Below are positions 1-5,212 of a stretch of 5,230 nucleotides of DNA, one piece after another. The stretch is from assembly GCA_052387235.1 (NCBI GenBank), contig JBQTJJ010000169.1:1-5230 (forward strand), in the 5' to 3' direction. The translations under genes were made by a program, and so were the position numbers. Position 1 is the stretch's first letter, and every line of letters starts with the position of its first letter. This stretch comes from JBQTJJ01 sp052387235 (GTDB lineage Bacteria; Actinomycetota; Acidimicrobiia; Acidimicrobiales; GCA-2861595). Below the pieces are notes generated by a model, which saw only the letters and a list, made by a program, of their open reading frames with translations, ran no database searches and was not told the DNA's origin.

Positions 1-97
1 CGGAGGAAGAGGGCCCTGCCTTCGTCGCCTTGCCAGTCGCCACCGCGACCTCCGTGGGCAGGCTGGGGTCGAACCCGTCGTCCGACTCGTCCAGCAC
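1..97 (-). CDS. Hypothetical protein, N-terminal part only (runs off window)
   Basis: The 32 visible codons read MLDESDDGFDPSLPTE... and carry G or C at nearly every third position, which is the best coding signal in this corner; the other two minus-strand frames read as Arg-rich nonsense. An in-frame TGA lies at 114-116, so the start must be downstream of it, and GTG at 95-97 is the first plausible start, without a clear Shine-Dalgarno sequence. An ATG at 117-119 is in a different frame and would need a frameshift to reach this reading. The visible part is acidic then Ala/Thr/Lys-rich, with no signal peptide or domain. Function unknown; the remainder lies beyond position 1. Confidence 0.4.
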   Translation of the reverse strand, partial: MLDESDDGFDPSLPTEVAVATGKATKAGPSSS

Positions 98-141
98 GAG
101 CGAGGGATCGCTCTGTCATGCCATCACTTCGGGGCGAGTCG

Positions 142-363
142 CTATGGACGCCTGTTCGCAACCGTGGTGATCCACGCGAGGATCACCGTGGCGCAAGTGG
201 CCAACACTGCAGGAGCGACCCGGTCACCGCCGGGCGGCGGGGCAACAGCAGCAAGAACACCGACGACGATCATGATCGGCAGCACGACGAGCAGGCTCAG
301 CTTGCCTCGGTCGTACTCGCCGTTGCGCCTCGTCCAGCGCAGGACGTTACGGAGAACCGTCAC
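142..363 (-). CDS. Small two-helix integral membrane protein, function unknown
   Basis: A 73-residue protein. A basic N-terminus (MTVLRNVLRWTRRNGEYDRGK) of about 21 residues is followed by a hydrophobic helix at about 22-41 (LSLLVVLPIMIVVGVLAAV), a short Pro/Gly turn (APPPGGDR) and a second helix at about 49-69, ending in RRP. The positive-inside rule places both ends in the cytoplasm. I chose the GTG at 361-363 because a strong AAGGA sits 7 bases upstream (371-375). An upstream in-frame GTG at 403-405 would add 14 residues, directly abuts the TAA of the preceding ORF and lacks such a site. No family recognised; it could be a small structural or accessory membrane protein. Confidence 0.6.
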   Translation of the reverse strand: MTVLRNVLRWTRRNGEYDRGKLSLLVVLPIMIVVGVLAAVAPPPGGDRVAPAVLATCATVILAWITTVANRRP

Positions 364-370
364 CCGCTCA

Positions 371-375
371 TCCTT
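371..375 (-). promoter_or_regulatory. Ribosome binding site deciding the start of the small membrane protein
   Basis: The minus strand reads AAGGA, 7 bases before the GTG at 361-363. It favours this internal GTG over the longer reading from 405. Confidence 0.5.
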
Positions 376-405
376 GCGGCTGGCACCTGCGATGCCCAAC
401 GGCAC

Positions 406-612
406 TTAGCTTAGACGTGCGGCTGCTTCCGCCGGGGGGCGACCGAAGTTGCCCTTCGTGCGCCAGCGTCTGTCCAGGCGGCTCGATGCTTGCCCCCTCG
501 GATGTAGAGGGTGATCGGCGTATCCCTGAAACGACACGATCTTGGCTGCGGCGACGATCCACACGCCGAACCGGAAGGGCCTGATCAGCCGGAGCCGACT
601 GCATGGTCCCAC
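406..612 (-). CDS. Doubtful small hypothetical protein
   Basis: A 68-residue reading from GTG at 610-612, with a mildly hydrophobic start (FRFGVWIVAAAKIVSF) and a basic second half (LDRRWRTKGNFGRPP). About three quarters of codons end in G or C, and it lies between other minus-strand genes, ending 42 bases before the chosen start of the membrane protein. Against it: there is no Shine-Dalgarno sequence, and from about position 520 another minus frame (reading ...DTPITLYIRGGK...) looks equally protein-like, so this may be a frameshifted remnant or not a gene. No family recognised. Confidence 0.3.
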   Translation of the reverse strand: MGPCSRLRLIRPFRFGVWIVAAAKIVSFQGYADHPLHPRGQASSRLDRRWRTKGNFGRPPAEAAARLS

Positions 613-619
613 GCATATT

Positions 620-696
620 GCCGGCTCGCGCGCCGGCGTGACCAGCGCGAAGGAACGTTCGGTGCGTCGGCCGGCTCGCCGACGGTCGGTCCGACC
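620..696. repeat. Cluster of three GC-rich inverted repeats between small ORFs
   Basis: Three perfect inverted repeats lie close together: GCCGGC at 620-625 and 632-637 with a 6-base loop; CGTCGGC at 665-671 with GCCGACG at 678-684 (7-bp stem, 6-base loop); and GGTCGG at 684-689 with CCGACC at 691-696 around one base. They start about 37 bases beyond the stop of the 57-residue gene. No T-run follows on either strand, so a classical intrinsic terminator is not shown. They could act as transcript-end structures or could simply reflect high GC content. Confidence 0.35.
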
Positions 697-732
697 CGCA
701 GGCCAGGGTCGCGGGGAACGGCGCTTCGGCGG

Positions 733-906
733 TTACGACTCCCGCAATCCGAACCTGAACGCACCCACCAAATGGTCCGTGACGGTCTCGGCAACGTGGG
801 CGACGTCGTCCTCGTTTTCCGGCGGGTGCGTAGCGAGGTCGACGTCCTCGAGCAACGCCTTGCGAACGACCTCGTACACGGCAACCCACTGATGGTCCTT
901 GCCCAT
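733..906 (-). CDS. Small acidic hypothetical protein (57 aa)
   Basis: This ORF reads MGKDHQWVAVYEVVRKALL..., then an acidic stretch around residues 20-38 (EDVDLATHPPENEDD), and ends in a probable amphipathic helix (VAETVTDHLVGAFRFGLRES). Third codon positions are strongly GC, and helix-like hydrophobic spacing runs throughout, unlike the other frames here. It is soluble, with no membrane segment or signal. An in-frame TAG at 940-942 bounds the reading upstream. The ATG at 904-906 has no good ribosome binding site. A second ATG at 932-934 reads MSIDQV and stops; a one-base shift would join it to this frame and extend the protein. No family recognised; small acidic proteins of this type are common in actinobacteria. 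Confidence 0.55.
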   Translation of the reverse strand: MGKDHQWVAVYEVVRKALLEDVDLATHPPENEDDVAHVAETVTDHLVGAFRFGLRES

Positions 907-963
907 CGCTGCTTCATACTTGATCGATGGACATGGAGCCTAGGCGCCGGCGGACTTGCTACC

Positions 964-997
964 GGCTCGCGAGCCACGGGCGCCGTGGCGGGCTCGC
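964..997. repeat. Overlapping palindrome and hairpin
   Basis: GGCTCGCGAGCC (964-975) is a perfect 12-base palindrome. Overlapping it, GCGAGC (969-974) plus CACGG (975-979) can pair with CCGTG (983-987) and GCTCGC (992-997), giving an 11-bp stem with a 3-base loop and a 4-base bulge. The two structures are mutually exclusive. The element lies about 100 bases beyond the stop of the exported-protein gene and about 60 bases before the 57-residue gene, so it could be a transcript-end or processing structure. No T-run follows. Confidence 0.4.
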
Positions 998-1092
998 CAG
1001 GCGCGCAGGACGAGCAATGTGTGCCCGCTCAGACAGCAGGCCGCTGGCACGCGAAGGAGCAGCCGGTGGTCACGCCGCCAAGAGAGTCCCTT

Positions 1093-1812
1093 TCAGGGCC
1101 TTTTCGGAGAGGGAATGGGCTCCAGCGTCTCGACTGTCACTTCGATCGTCACTATCTCGAATCGCTGGCCCTCCACGGGAGTCTCGTAGAGGAAACCAGC
1201 GGTGAGCACCAGCGGGCGATGAACTCCCTGTCGCTTCTCCCATTGCTGGCGAAAGGGCTGGCTGGCGGACAGCTCCGTCCAGCCAGCGGTCCGCATCCCG
1301 TCCCTGAAGTCCTTGAGATCGGCATCACGATTTCGCATGCGGTCGCAGATTCGCTCGGCATAGCGAAGCCGTCCGTCCGGCAGAACGCTGATCGTCCTCG
1401 GACCGAGGGATTTGTGTCTCGGGAAAAGCCCAGTGATCAGGACGGCAGCTGCGCTGCTCATCTCGGCACACACGGGGGCGGCTGCGACCGCGCACTCTGG
1501 CGGTTCCACGAGCTCGCCTGGCAGCCGTGCGTCCTGATCGGTCGCATCCTGTCCCGTCCCTCCGACGGCGCACGCGCCGGAGATGACAACGAGGACTGCC
1601 AGGACGCCGTGACTCCACCGCTTCGGCGAGCGGCTTTCCCCTGCTCCCAGCGGGTCCGCCAATCGACGGCGTTGTTGGGGAGCCGTGCGCCTCTGGCAGA
1701 ACCGGCTCGGGACACAAGTGGTGGCCGGTCCCGCTTGCCACTGTCGTTGACTGGAGCCAGGACAGTGCTGGTCCGCCTCCGCTCCAACCATGCTGCCGCG
1801 GCCGCTTGCCAT
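1093..1812 (-). CDS. Exported or membrane-anchored hypothetical protein, start uncertain
   Basis: A 239-residue reading from the ATG at 1810-1812, which immediately follows the TAG of the upstream gene (TAG-ATG), an arrangement compatible with coupled translation. A short hydrophobic segment at residues 69-84 follows a basic PKRWSH and ends VISGAC, which resembles but does not match a lipobox (Ser at -3). The remainder would be extracytoplasmic. Cys107, Cys115 and Cys156 could pair, and the best-formed part is 150-235 (YAERICDRM, TAGWTELSAS, then beta-rich FEIVTIEVTVETLEP). The first 65 residues are Gln/Arg/Cys-rich and look non-coding, so the true start may be the TTG at 1660-1662 (189 aa, about 18 residues before the hydrophobic segment), or the N-terminus may be frameshifted. 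Family not recognised; likely co-transcribed with the membrane protein upstream. Confidence 0.6.
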   Translation of the reverse strand: MASGRGSMVGAEADQHCPGSSQRQWQAGPATTCVPSRFCQRRTAPQQRRRLADPLGAGESRSPKRWSHGVLAVLVVISGACAVGGTGQDATDQDARLPGELVEPPECAVAAAPVCAEMSSAAAVLITGLFPRHKSLGPRTISVLPDGRLRYAERICDRMRNRDADLKDFRDGMRTAGWTELSASQPFRQQWEKRQGVHRPLVLTAGFLYETPVEGQRFEIVTIEVTVETLEPIPSPKRP

Positions 1813-3102
1813 CTATCCGGGCACTGACGTGACCCGGCCCTCGACTCTGCCAGTCACCAGTGCCGCATCCTCGCCATGCCTGACGAGCTGTGCCGTGAGC
1901 TCGAACGAGCCAGCAGGCGTGGTGCGGTGGGCGCGAACTCTCACAGCCTTGACCGTCGGCCCATCACGCTCAACGTCGACGACCTGGCCGTCCCATCCGA
2001 GGCCGATGAGGTCGCCGAGCATGGTGCCGGCAGCCCACTCGGGCCCGCTGTCCGCCAGTCCCGGCTGGTCGAAAACGACCGCCAGTCCGGCTGGATCGCC
2101 GACGATGCGTTGCGGTGTGCGCTGGAACCCGACGTGGAACGCCTCCGCGGCAGCCTCGTAGATCTCCGCGCAGGCCGCTTGGCGCTCGACAGGGCGGCAG
2201 TCGCCGACTCGATCCGGCCCGACGAACACCCCCACGGTTACACCGTTCGGCCGATGCCGCCCTCGGCAGTCCGTCATGGTGATCTGGCCGCTGAAACGGT
2301 CTCCTTTGAACGACACGGAGTTATCGAAGACCGGCGTTGGTTCCGCTGTGATTTCGGGGCCGCCCAGCGCACGTCGCGCGCTCCTTCGCAGTTCGCTCAG
2401 GTCCCGGTATGACGCCTCTCGGAACTCGATCGCCACGCCCCCTGAGATCAGATCCTGCCTGACGGACGCCGACGCTGGATGGGTGCCCTCCAAGGCCGGC
2501 GGAGTCGGCAGGCCGAACGCGGCGGCGACGTCCTGGCGCGTCCGCAGGTCGGGCACCTCCACCGGGTTCCACCGTTGTTGTGCGGCGACGTCACTGCGAG
2601 GGGAAGAGACCTGAGGGCAGTGTGCCGATGGCTCTGCCCACGCGGGTTTCACGAGTGCAACCAGCGAGTAGGCCGCAAGACCGCCGATCACGGCGGCCGC
2701 AACGGCCAGGTCGCCAGCGAGCCACGCGCTCACCCGCTGCCCGCTACGTCCCCAGGCCAGCAGGTCCCACGCGCCAGTCAGCCCCCGTCCCAGGAGCCGC
2801 AGCCCGGCGACAGCTATCAAGGCGAGGGCGACGATGAGTACGGGAATGCCGACGACCGGCAGGAAGAGCGCGAACACGGAGAAATTGAGGACAAGAGCCG
2901 GACCCGCCACAAGCACGGCGATGCCGCCGAGGACGGGTCTCGTCGCTGGGTTCGCACGATTGAGAGCAGCGTGGACCGACGACACCACAGGGTCACCGCT
3001 ACGCCACGCCCGCCAGGCGGTCCGCAGGAGAATCGCTGTACCGGCGAAGACCACGCACAGCAGGAACACCTCGAGGGGGTGCGGAGTCAAAACTACGGCC
3101 AT
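1813..3102 (-). CDS. Four-helix membrane protein with large extracytoplasmic domain, function unknown
   Basis: A 429-residue protein. Hydrophobic segments lie at about 10-30 (EVFLLCVVFAGTAILL), 57-80, 82-103 (PVVGIPVLIVALALIAVAG) and 126-150 (WLAGDLAVAAAVIGGLAAYS); a basic loop, RTAWRAWR, follows the first. Residues 152-429 form a soluble domain, predicted outside, with Cys162, Cys279, Cys302 and Cys311 (TDCRG, GDCRP, AACAEIY) available for disulfides and a beta-rich end (VKAVRVRAHR, FELTAQLV). The ATG at 3100-3102 is preferred over the TTG two codons upstream because GAGGGG sits 6 bases before it and would abut the TTG. It follows the GHKL-like ORF by 10 bases and abuts the exported-protein gene. 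The layout resembles a sensor or envelope protein, but I recognise no family. Confidence 0.8.
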   Translation of the reverse strand: MAVVLTPHPLEVFLLCVVFAGTAILLRTAWRAWRSGDPVVSSVHAALNRANPATRPVLGGIAVLVAGPALVLNFSVFALFLPVVGIPVLIVALALIAVAGLRLLGRGLTGAWDLLAWGRSGQRVSAWLAGDLAVAAAVIGGLAAYSLVALVKPAWAEPSAHCPQVSSPRSDVAAQQRWNPVEVPDLRTRQDVAAAFGLPTPPALEGTHPASASVRQDLISGGVAIEFREASYRDLSELRRSARRALGGPEITAEPTPVFDNSVSFKGDRFSGQITMTDCRGRHRPNGVTVGVFVGPDRVGDCRPVERQAACAEIYEAAAEAFHVGFQRTPQRIVGDPAGLAVVFDQPGLADSGPEWAAGTMLGDLIGLGWDGQVVDVERDGPTVKAVRVRAHRTTPAGSFELTAQLVRHGEDAALVTGRVEGRVTSVPG

Positions 3103-3108
3103 GCCCAA

Positions 3109-3114
3109 CCCCTC
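3109..3114 (-). promoter_or_regulatory. Ribosome binding site of the four-helix membrane protein
   Basis: The minus strand reads GAGGGG, 6 bases before the ATG at 3100-3102. It overlaps the last two bases of the preceding stop codon (TGA, 3113-3115). It decides against the TTG at 3106-3108, which it would touch directly. Confidence 0.55.
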
Positions 3115-3379
3115 AACTCGGAGGGCTAGCGCTGACGGCCAGCGTGCGGTGGCTGATCGGCCGTCGCGATGCGCGCATGAGTAGCGACAAGCGGCGTACT
3201 GGCTCCCCTGGCCCAGCGTCGACGATGGCCACGTCCTCCCCGGAGCACCGGTGCGACAATTGCAGCCGTGTGGAGACTGTCAACTCGTTCACCACGAACG
3301 AGGATGCATGGTCTACCCGGGTCAAGCCAAATGCGGGCAACTCCGAGGCGCAGAAGCGGTCGCTCGTGGTTCGTGGCAT
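3113..3379 (-). CDS. Short, degenerate RsbW/SpoIIAB-like (GHKL) ATPase homologue
   Basis: An 88-residue ORF starting at ATG 3377-3379, 10 bases after the PKD-protein stop. Residues 8-33 (RFCASELPAFGLTRVDHASSF then VVNEL) have the helix pattern that precedes the N-box in actinobacterial anti-sigma-type ATP-binding proteins. The N-box itself, normally EL..N...H, is ELTVSTRLQLS here, without the metal-binding Asn. Residues 50-60 (VAIVDAGPGEP) look like the G1 box, DxGxG, and SHRTLAVS at 76-83 looks like a damaged G2 box. Only about 22 residues separate EL from DAGPG, shorter than the usual roughly 35-40, and the whole is shorter than the typical 130-150. I infer a remnant or a non-ATP-binding relative; the alignment is by eye. 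It could also be an unrelated small protein. Confidence 0.4.
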   Translation of the reverse strand: MPRTTSDRFCASELPAFGLTRVDHASSFVVNELTVSTRLQLSHRCSGEDVAIVDAGPGEPVRRLSLLMRASRRPISHRTLAVSASPPS

Positions 3380-3389
3380 GCGGACTGAG

Positions 3390-4514
3390 TCAGTACGGCC
3401 CGATCTCAGAGCGCACTCTCGGCACCCCGCCGAGGCGCCTGGCCTCGGAGCCGTCGCAACCGACCGAGGTAGAGAAGACGACGACACTGTGCTGGTTCCG
3501 ATCCTCCGTGGCGAATCGGTGTTGCACGTGGACCTGCCGGTCGGAACTCGGCCAGGAACTGCCCTGGTCAGCGCACTCACCCAGGGGGTACTCCACGACG
3601 TCGGTGGTCCCGTCGCCCCACGCAATGTCGACGCGCGAGACGTACCCGTCCCGGTCTGCGACGCGGATGAGCACCTTCCAGACGGCCGGGTCGTCCCCGG
3701 GCCTCGAGTTGGTGCCCAACGACATGAAGCCGACGTCCGGCCCGTTCGACTGGTCGGCTCCGGCGACGATGGGAGGTGAAGGCATGGCGACCTCGGTCCG
3801 CACGTCGCCCCCCGCACAACTGGACGTGACCACCCACGCCGTCACCGGATACTGGCCGGACCGCCGGTACGACATGACCTCGGTGACGACGCCGGCCGGA
3901 TGGGCGATGGTGGACTGGTCCTGGCCGTTCTGGCAGCCGTAGGGCACCGGGCGGCGCACCTGGCGGCCGTCGCCGAAGTCGAACCCGATCTCGCTGGCGT
4001 AGCCGATGGCGTCGTTCCAGCGGAGGCTCCACCTCAGCTCGATGGCCGTCTCGGTGGGGGGACCGGGCACGAAGTAGGTCAACTCGATGCCCAGGCGCCC
4101 GTTAGTGGCGCGGACGGGCTCGGGGTTCAGAGTGGTCCGGGAGGTGGGAATGGGTCGCCCCTCGTAGCCGAAGGGCGGGGGCTGGGCGGGCGGCGCGGGC
4201 GCCTGCATCAGAGCAGGGCGGGGAGAGGTCGTCGGCGCGGCAGCCGGCAACGTCGTCACTCGTCGAGTGGGGACCGTCGACACTGCGGCCGTCGTCGGAG
4301 CGGCAGCGGGCGCCGGCAGGATGCTCGGGGGCGGGGTGGAGGTGCTACCCGTTGGGCCTGCGGTGGAGAGGTGGACGGTGCCATGCTCCGACGGCTCGGC
4401 GATGACGGCGACGGCGCCACCGGTGAGCAGGGCGCCGATGGCCAGAGCGAGCATGACGACCAGCCCCCCTCGCGCCGGACGGGCGCGACGGGGCAGGGGG
4501 ATCGGGCGGAGCAT
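3390..4514 (-). CDS. Secreted or anchored protein with Pro/Thr linker and two PKD-like domains
   Basis: A 374-residue protein. Residues 1-17 are basic (LRPIPLPRRARPARGG), followed by a hydrophobic segment at about 18-38 (LVVMLALAIGALLTGGAVAVI), giving an uncleaved anchor or signal peptide. Residues 40-115 are a Thr/Ser/Pro/Ala-rich linker typical of wall-spanning stalks. Two PKD-like beta domains follow: DFGDG at 179-183 with Cys194 and Cys233, and AWGDG at 298-302 with Cys314 and Cys353. PKD folds carry such a W/F-G-D-G motif and often mediate surface binding to protein or polysaccharide. No catalytic domain is visible. The start ATG at 4512-4514 has GAGGAG 8 bases upstream. The frame stays open upstream to 4973 and beyond, but that part belongs to the SUKH-like gene. 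First gene of the 4514-1093 cluster. Confidence 0.85.
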   Translation of the reverse strand: MLRPIPLPRRARPARGGLVVMLALAIGALLTGGAVAVIAEPSEHGTVHLSTAGPTGSTSTPPPSILPAPAAAPTTAAVSTVPTRRVTTLPAAAPTTSPRPALMQAPAPPAQPPPFGYEGRPIPTSRTTLNPEPVRATNGRLGIELTYFVPGPPTETAIELRWSLRWNDAIGYASEIGFDFGDGRQVRRPVPYGCQNGQDQSTIAHPAGVVTEVMSYRRSGQYPVTAWVVTSSCAGGDVRTEVAMPSPPIVAGADQSNGPDVGFMSLGTNSRPGDDPAVWKVLIRVADRDGYVSRVDIAWGDGTTDVVEYPLGECADQGSSWPSSDRQVHVQHRFATEDRNQHSVVVFSTSVGCDGSEARRLGGVPRVRSEIGPY

Positions 4515-4522
4515 CGGAAGTA

Positions 4523-4528
4523 CTCCTC
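4523..4528 (-). promoter_or_regulatory. Ribosome binding site of the PKD-domain protein
   Basis: The minus strand reads GAGGAG, 8 bases before ATG 4512-4514. It is the strongest Shine-Dalgarno sequence in the window and fixes the start ahead of the signal segment, although the frame remains open far upstream. Confidence 0.7.
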
Positions 4529-4566
4529 GGAAGCAGGATGCCGCACATGAGCGTTCCGCGAAGATT

Positions 4567-4602
4567 CCGGGACGTTCTGGTCCCGGGCCCGCCGTCGGGC
4601 CC
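4567..4602 (-). promoter_or_regulatory. Two adjacent GC hairpins in the leader of the PKD-protein gene
   Basis: On the minus strand the first met is a perfect 7-bp stem, GGGCCCG and CGGGCCC around a 4-base loop (4602-4585). It is followed by CCGGGAC and GTCCCGG around a 6-base loop (4586-4567). The two stems share two bases, so they compete at their base or stack if the second shortens. They lie about 50-90 bases before the start codon. They could end transcription of the SUKH-like gene (no T-run is seen) or form a structured 5' leader. The function is inference. Confidence 0.4.
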
Positions 4603-4623
4603 TCAGGACGTCGACCTAACGCT

Positions 4624-5212
4624 CTACGTCTGTCCGCACGGTGAGCGCATGTCAATGGCCAATCGGCGGGGACGAGATCGCGAAGGTTCGCCTCCGGGCC
4701 CGCGATCCACCAGTCGCACTGGTCGTCGCAGGCCCAGAGCATCACGCGCGTCGCGCCACGCTCGAACCGGTAGTTGGTGCGGCATGGCCACCCGTAAGTC
4801 GCCGTCCGTTCCTCAAGACCGCCGCGAAGCCGACCAATGGACCGCGCGTCGAGAGGTGACGCCTGCGCCTGTAGAGGTGGCTCGGTCTGGAGGAGCCGGC
4901 GATCCCAGCGTCGGACCGACACGAACTCGTCGAGGGTGGCTGGGTAGACGACCGTCCGGTGCCCGGCTGGCAAGTCGCCTCCGACGACGACGGCTCCGGT
5001 CCATTCGCCTTCGAGACTCAGTCCCCAGCAGCAGACGCCCTGGTTCCGCGAGACAGGTGGAGGACCGGCGTCGACCAGGCGGGGAACTCAGGGCTGTCGC
5101 GGAGAACGACGACATCGCTCGGGAAGACCGCCTGGTCGGAGTATGCGCCGGCAATCTCCTCTGCCACGTTCCGGGTGACGACCGACGAGGCGTGGTCCAT
5201 CAGCGGCTGCAT
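4624..5212 (-). pseudogene. Frameshifted SMI1/KNR4-like (SUKH-type) gene
   Basis: ATG 5210-5212 follows an in-frame TGA (5219-5221) and reads sensibly to about residue 55 (FPAWSTPVLHLSR), then runs into TGA at 5018-5020. Coding character (GC third positions, Trp/Cys-rich protein) continues in another minus frame from about 5045 (NQGVCCWGLSLEGEWTG, later YGWPCRTNYRF and CDDQCDWWIAG). One base added between 5046 and 5047 (A on the minus strand) joins them and creates ENQGVCCWG, which resembles the conserved ENQG-WG core of SMI1/KNR4 proteins, many of which are toxin-immunity proteins. The joined protein is about 185-200 residues, a usual family length. No stop ends this frame before the PKD gene; a second one-base shift near 4661 would stop it at TAG 4624-4626. 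Recent decay or sequencing error. Family call is by eye. Confidence 0.55.
4650..4655 (-). promoter_or_regulatory. Possible -35 box upstream of the PKD-protein operon
   Basis: The minus strand reads TTGACA, a perfect -35 hexamer, about 136 bases before the PKD-protein start and upstream of the paired hairpins. I see no convincing -10 at 16-18 bases (CAGACG at 17), so this is only a candidate. It would overlap the end of the SUKH-like reading frame. Confidence 0.2.

Noticed and set aside
268..277. GATCATGATC palindrome
   Set aside because: It falls within the codons for IMIV in the first membrane helix of the small membrane protein and needs no other explanation.
1075..1110. Intrinsic terminator after the exported-protein gene
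   Set aside because: Only a weak 4-bp CCCT/AGGG pairing is present and no T-run follows on the minus strand.
511..1827. A 438-residue plus-strand open frame
   Set aside because: It is antisense to the exported-protein gene, the 57-residue gene and part of the doubtful 406-612 ORF. It has no ribosome binding site, domain or membrane pattern, and is the kind of long shadow frame expected at this GC content.
2479..3129. A 216-residue plus-strand open frame rich in Arg, Gln, Asp and Glu
   Set aside because: It is the reverse complement shadow of the membrane helices in the 429-residue protein; its charge-rich composition is what antisense of hydrophobic codons gives.
3278..3283. A second TTGACA on the minus strand, possible internal promoter for the membrane protein
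   Set aside because: It is inside the GHKL-like reading frame, with no -10 match at 16-18 bases, so chance is the simpler explanation.
3380..3817. Upstream extension of the 3113-3379 minus frame to 3817
   Set aside because: The extension is Ser/Arg/Thr-rich and overlaps the well-supported PKD-domain gene in another frame; the ATG at 3379 just after the PKD stop is the better start.
5018..5060. Programmed ribosomal frameshift in the SUKH-like gene
   Set aside because: No slippery heptamer or downstream stimulatory structure is evident at the junction; a base deletion explains it more simply.
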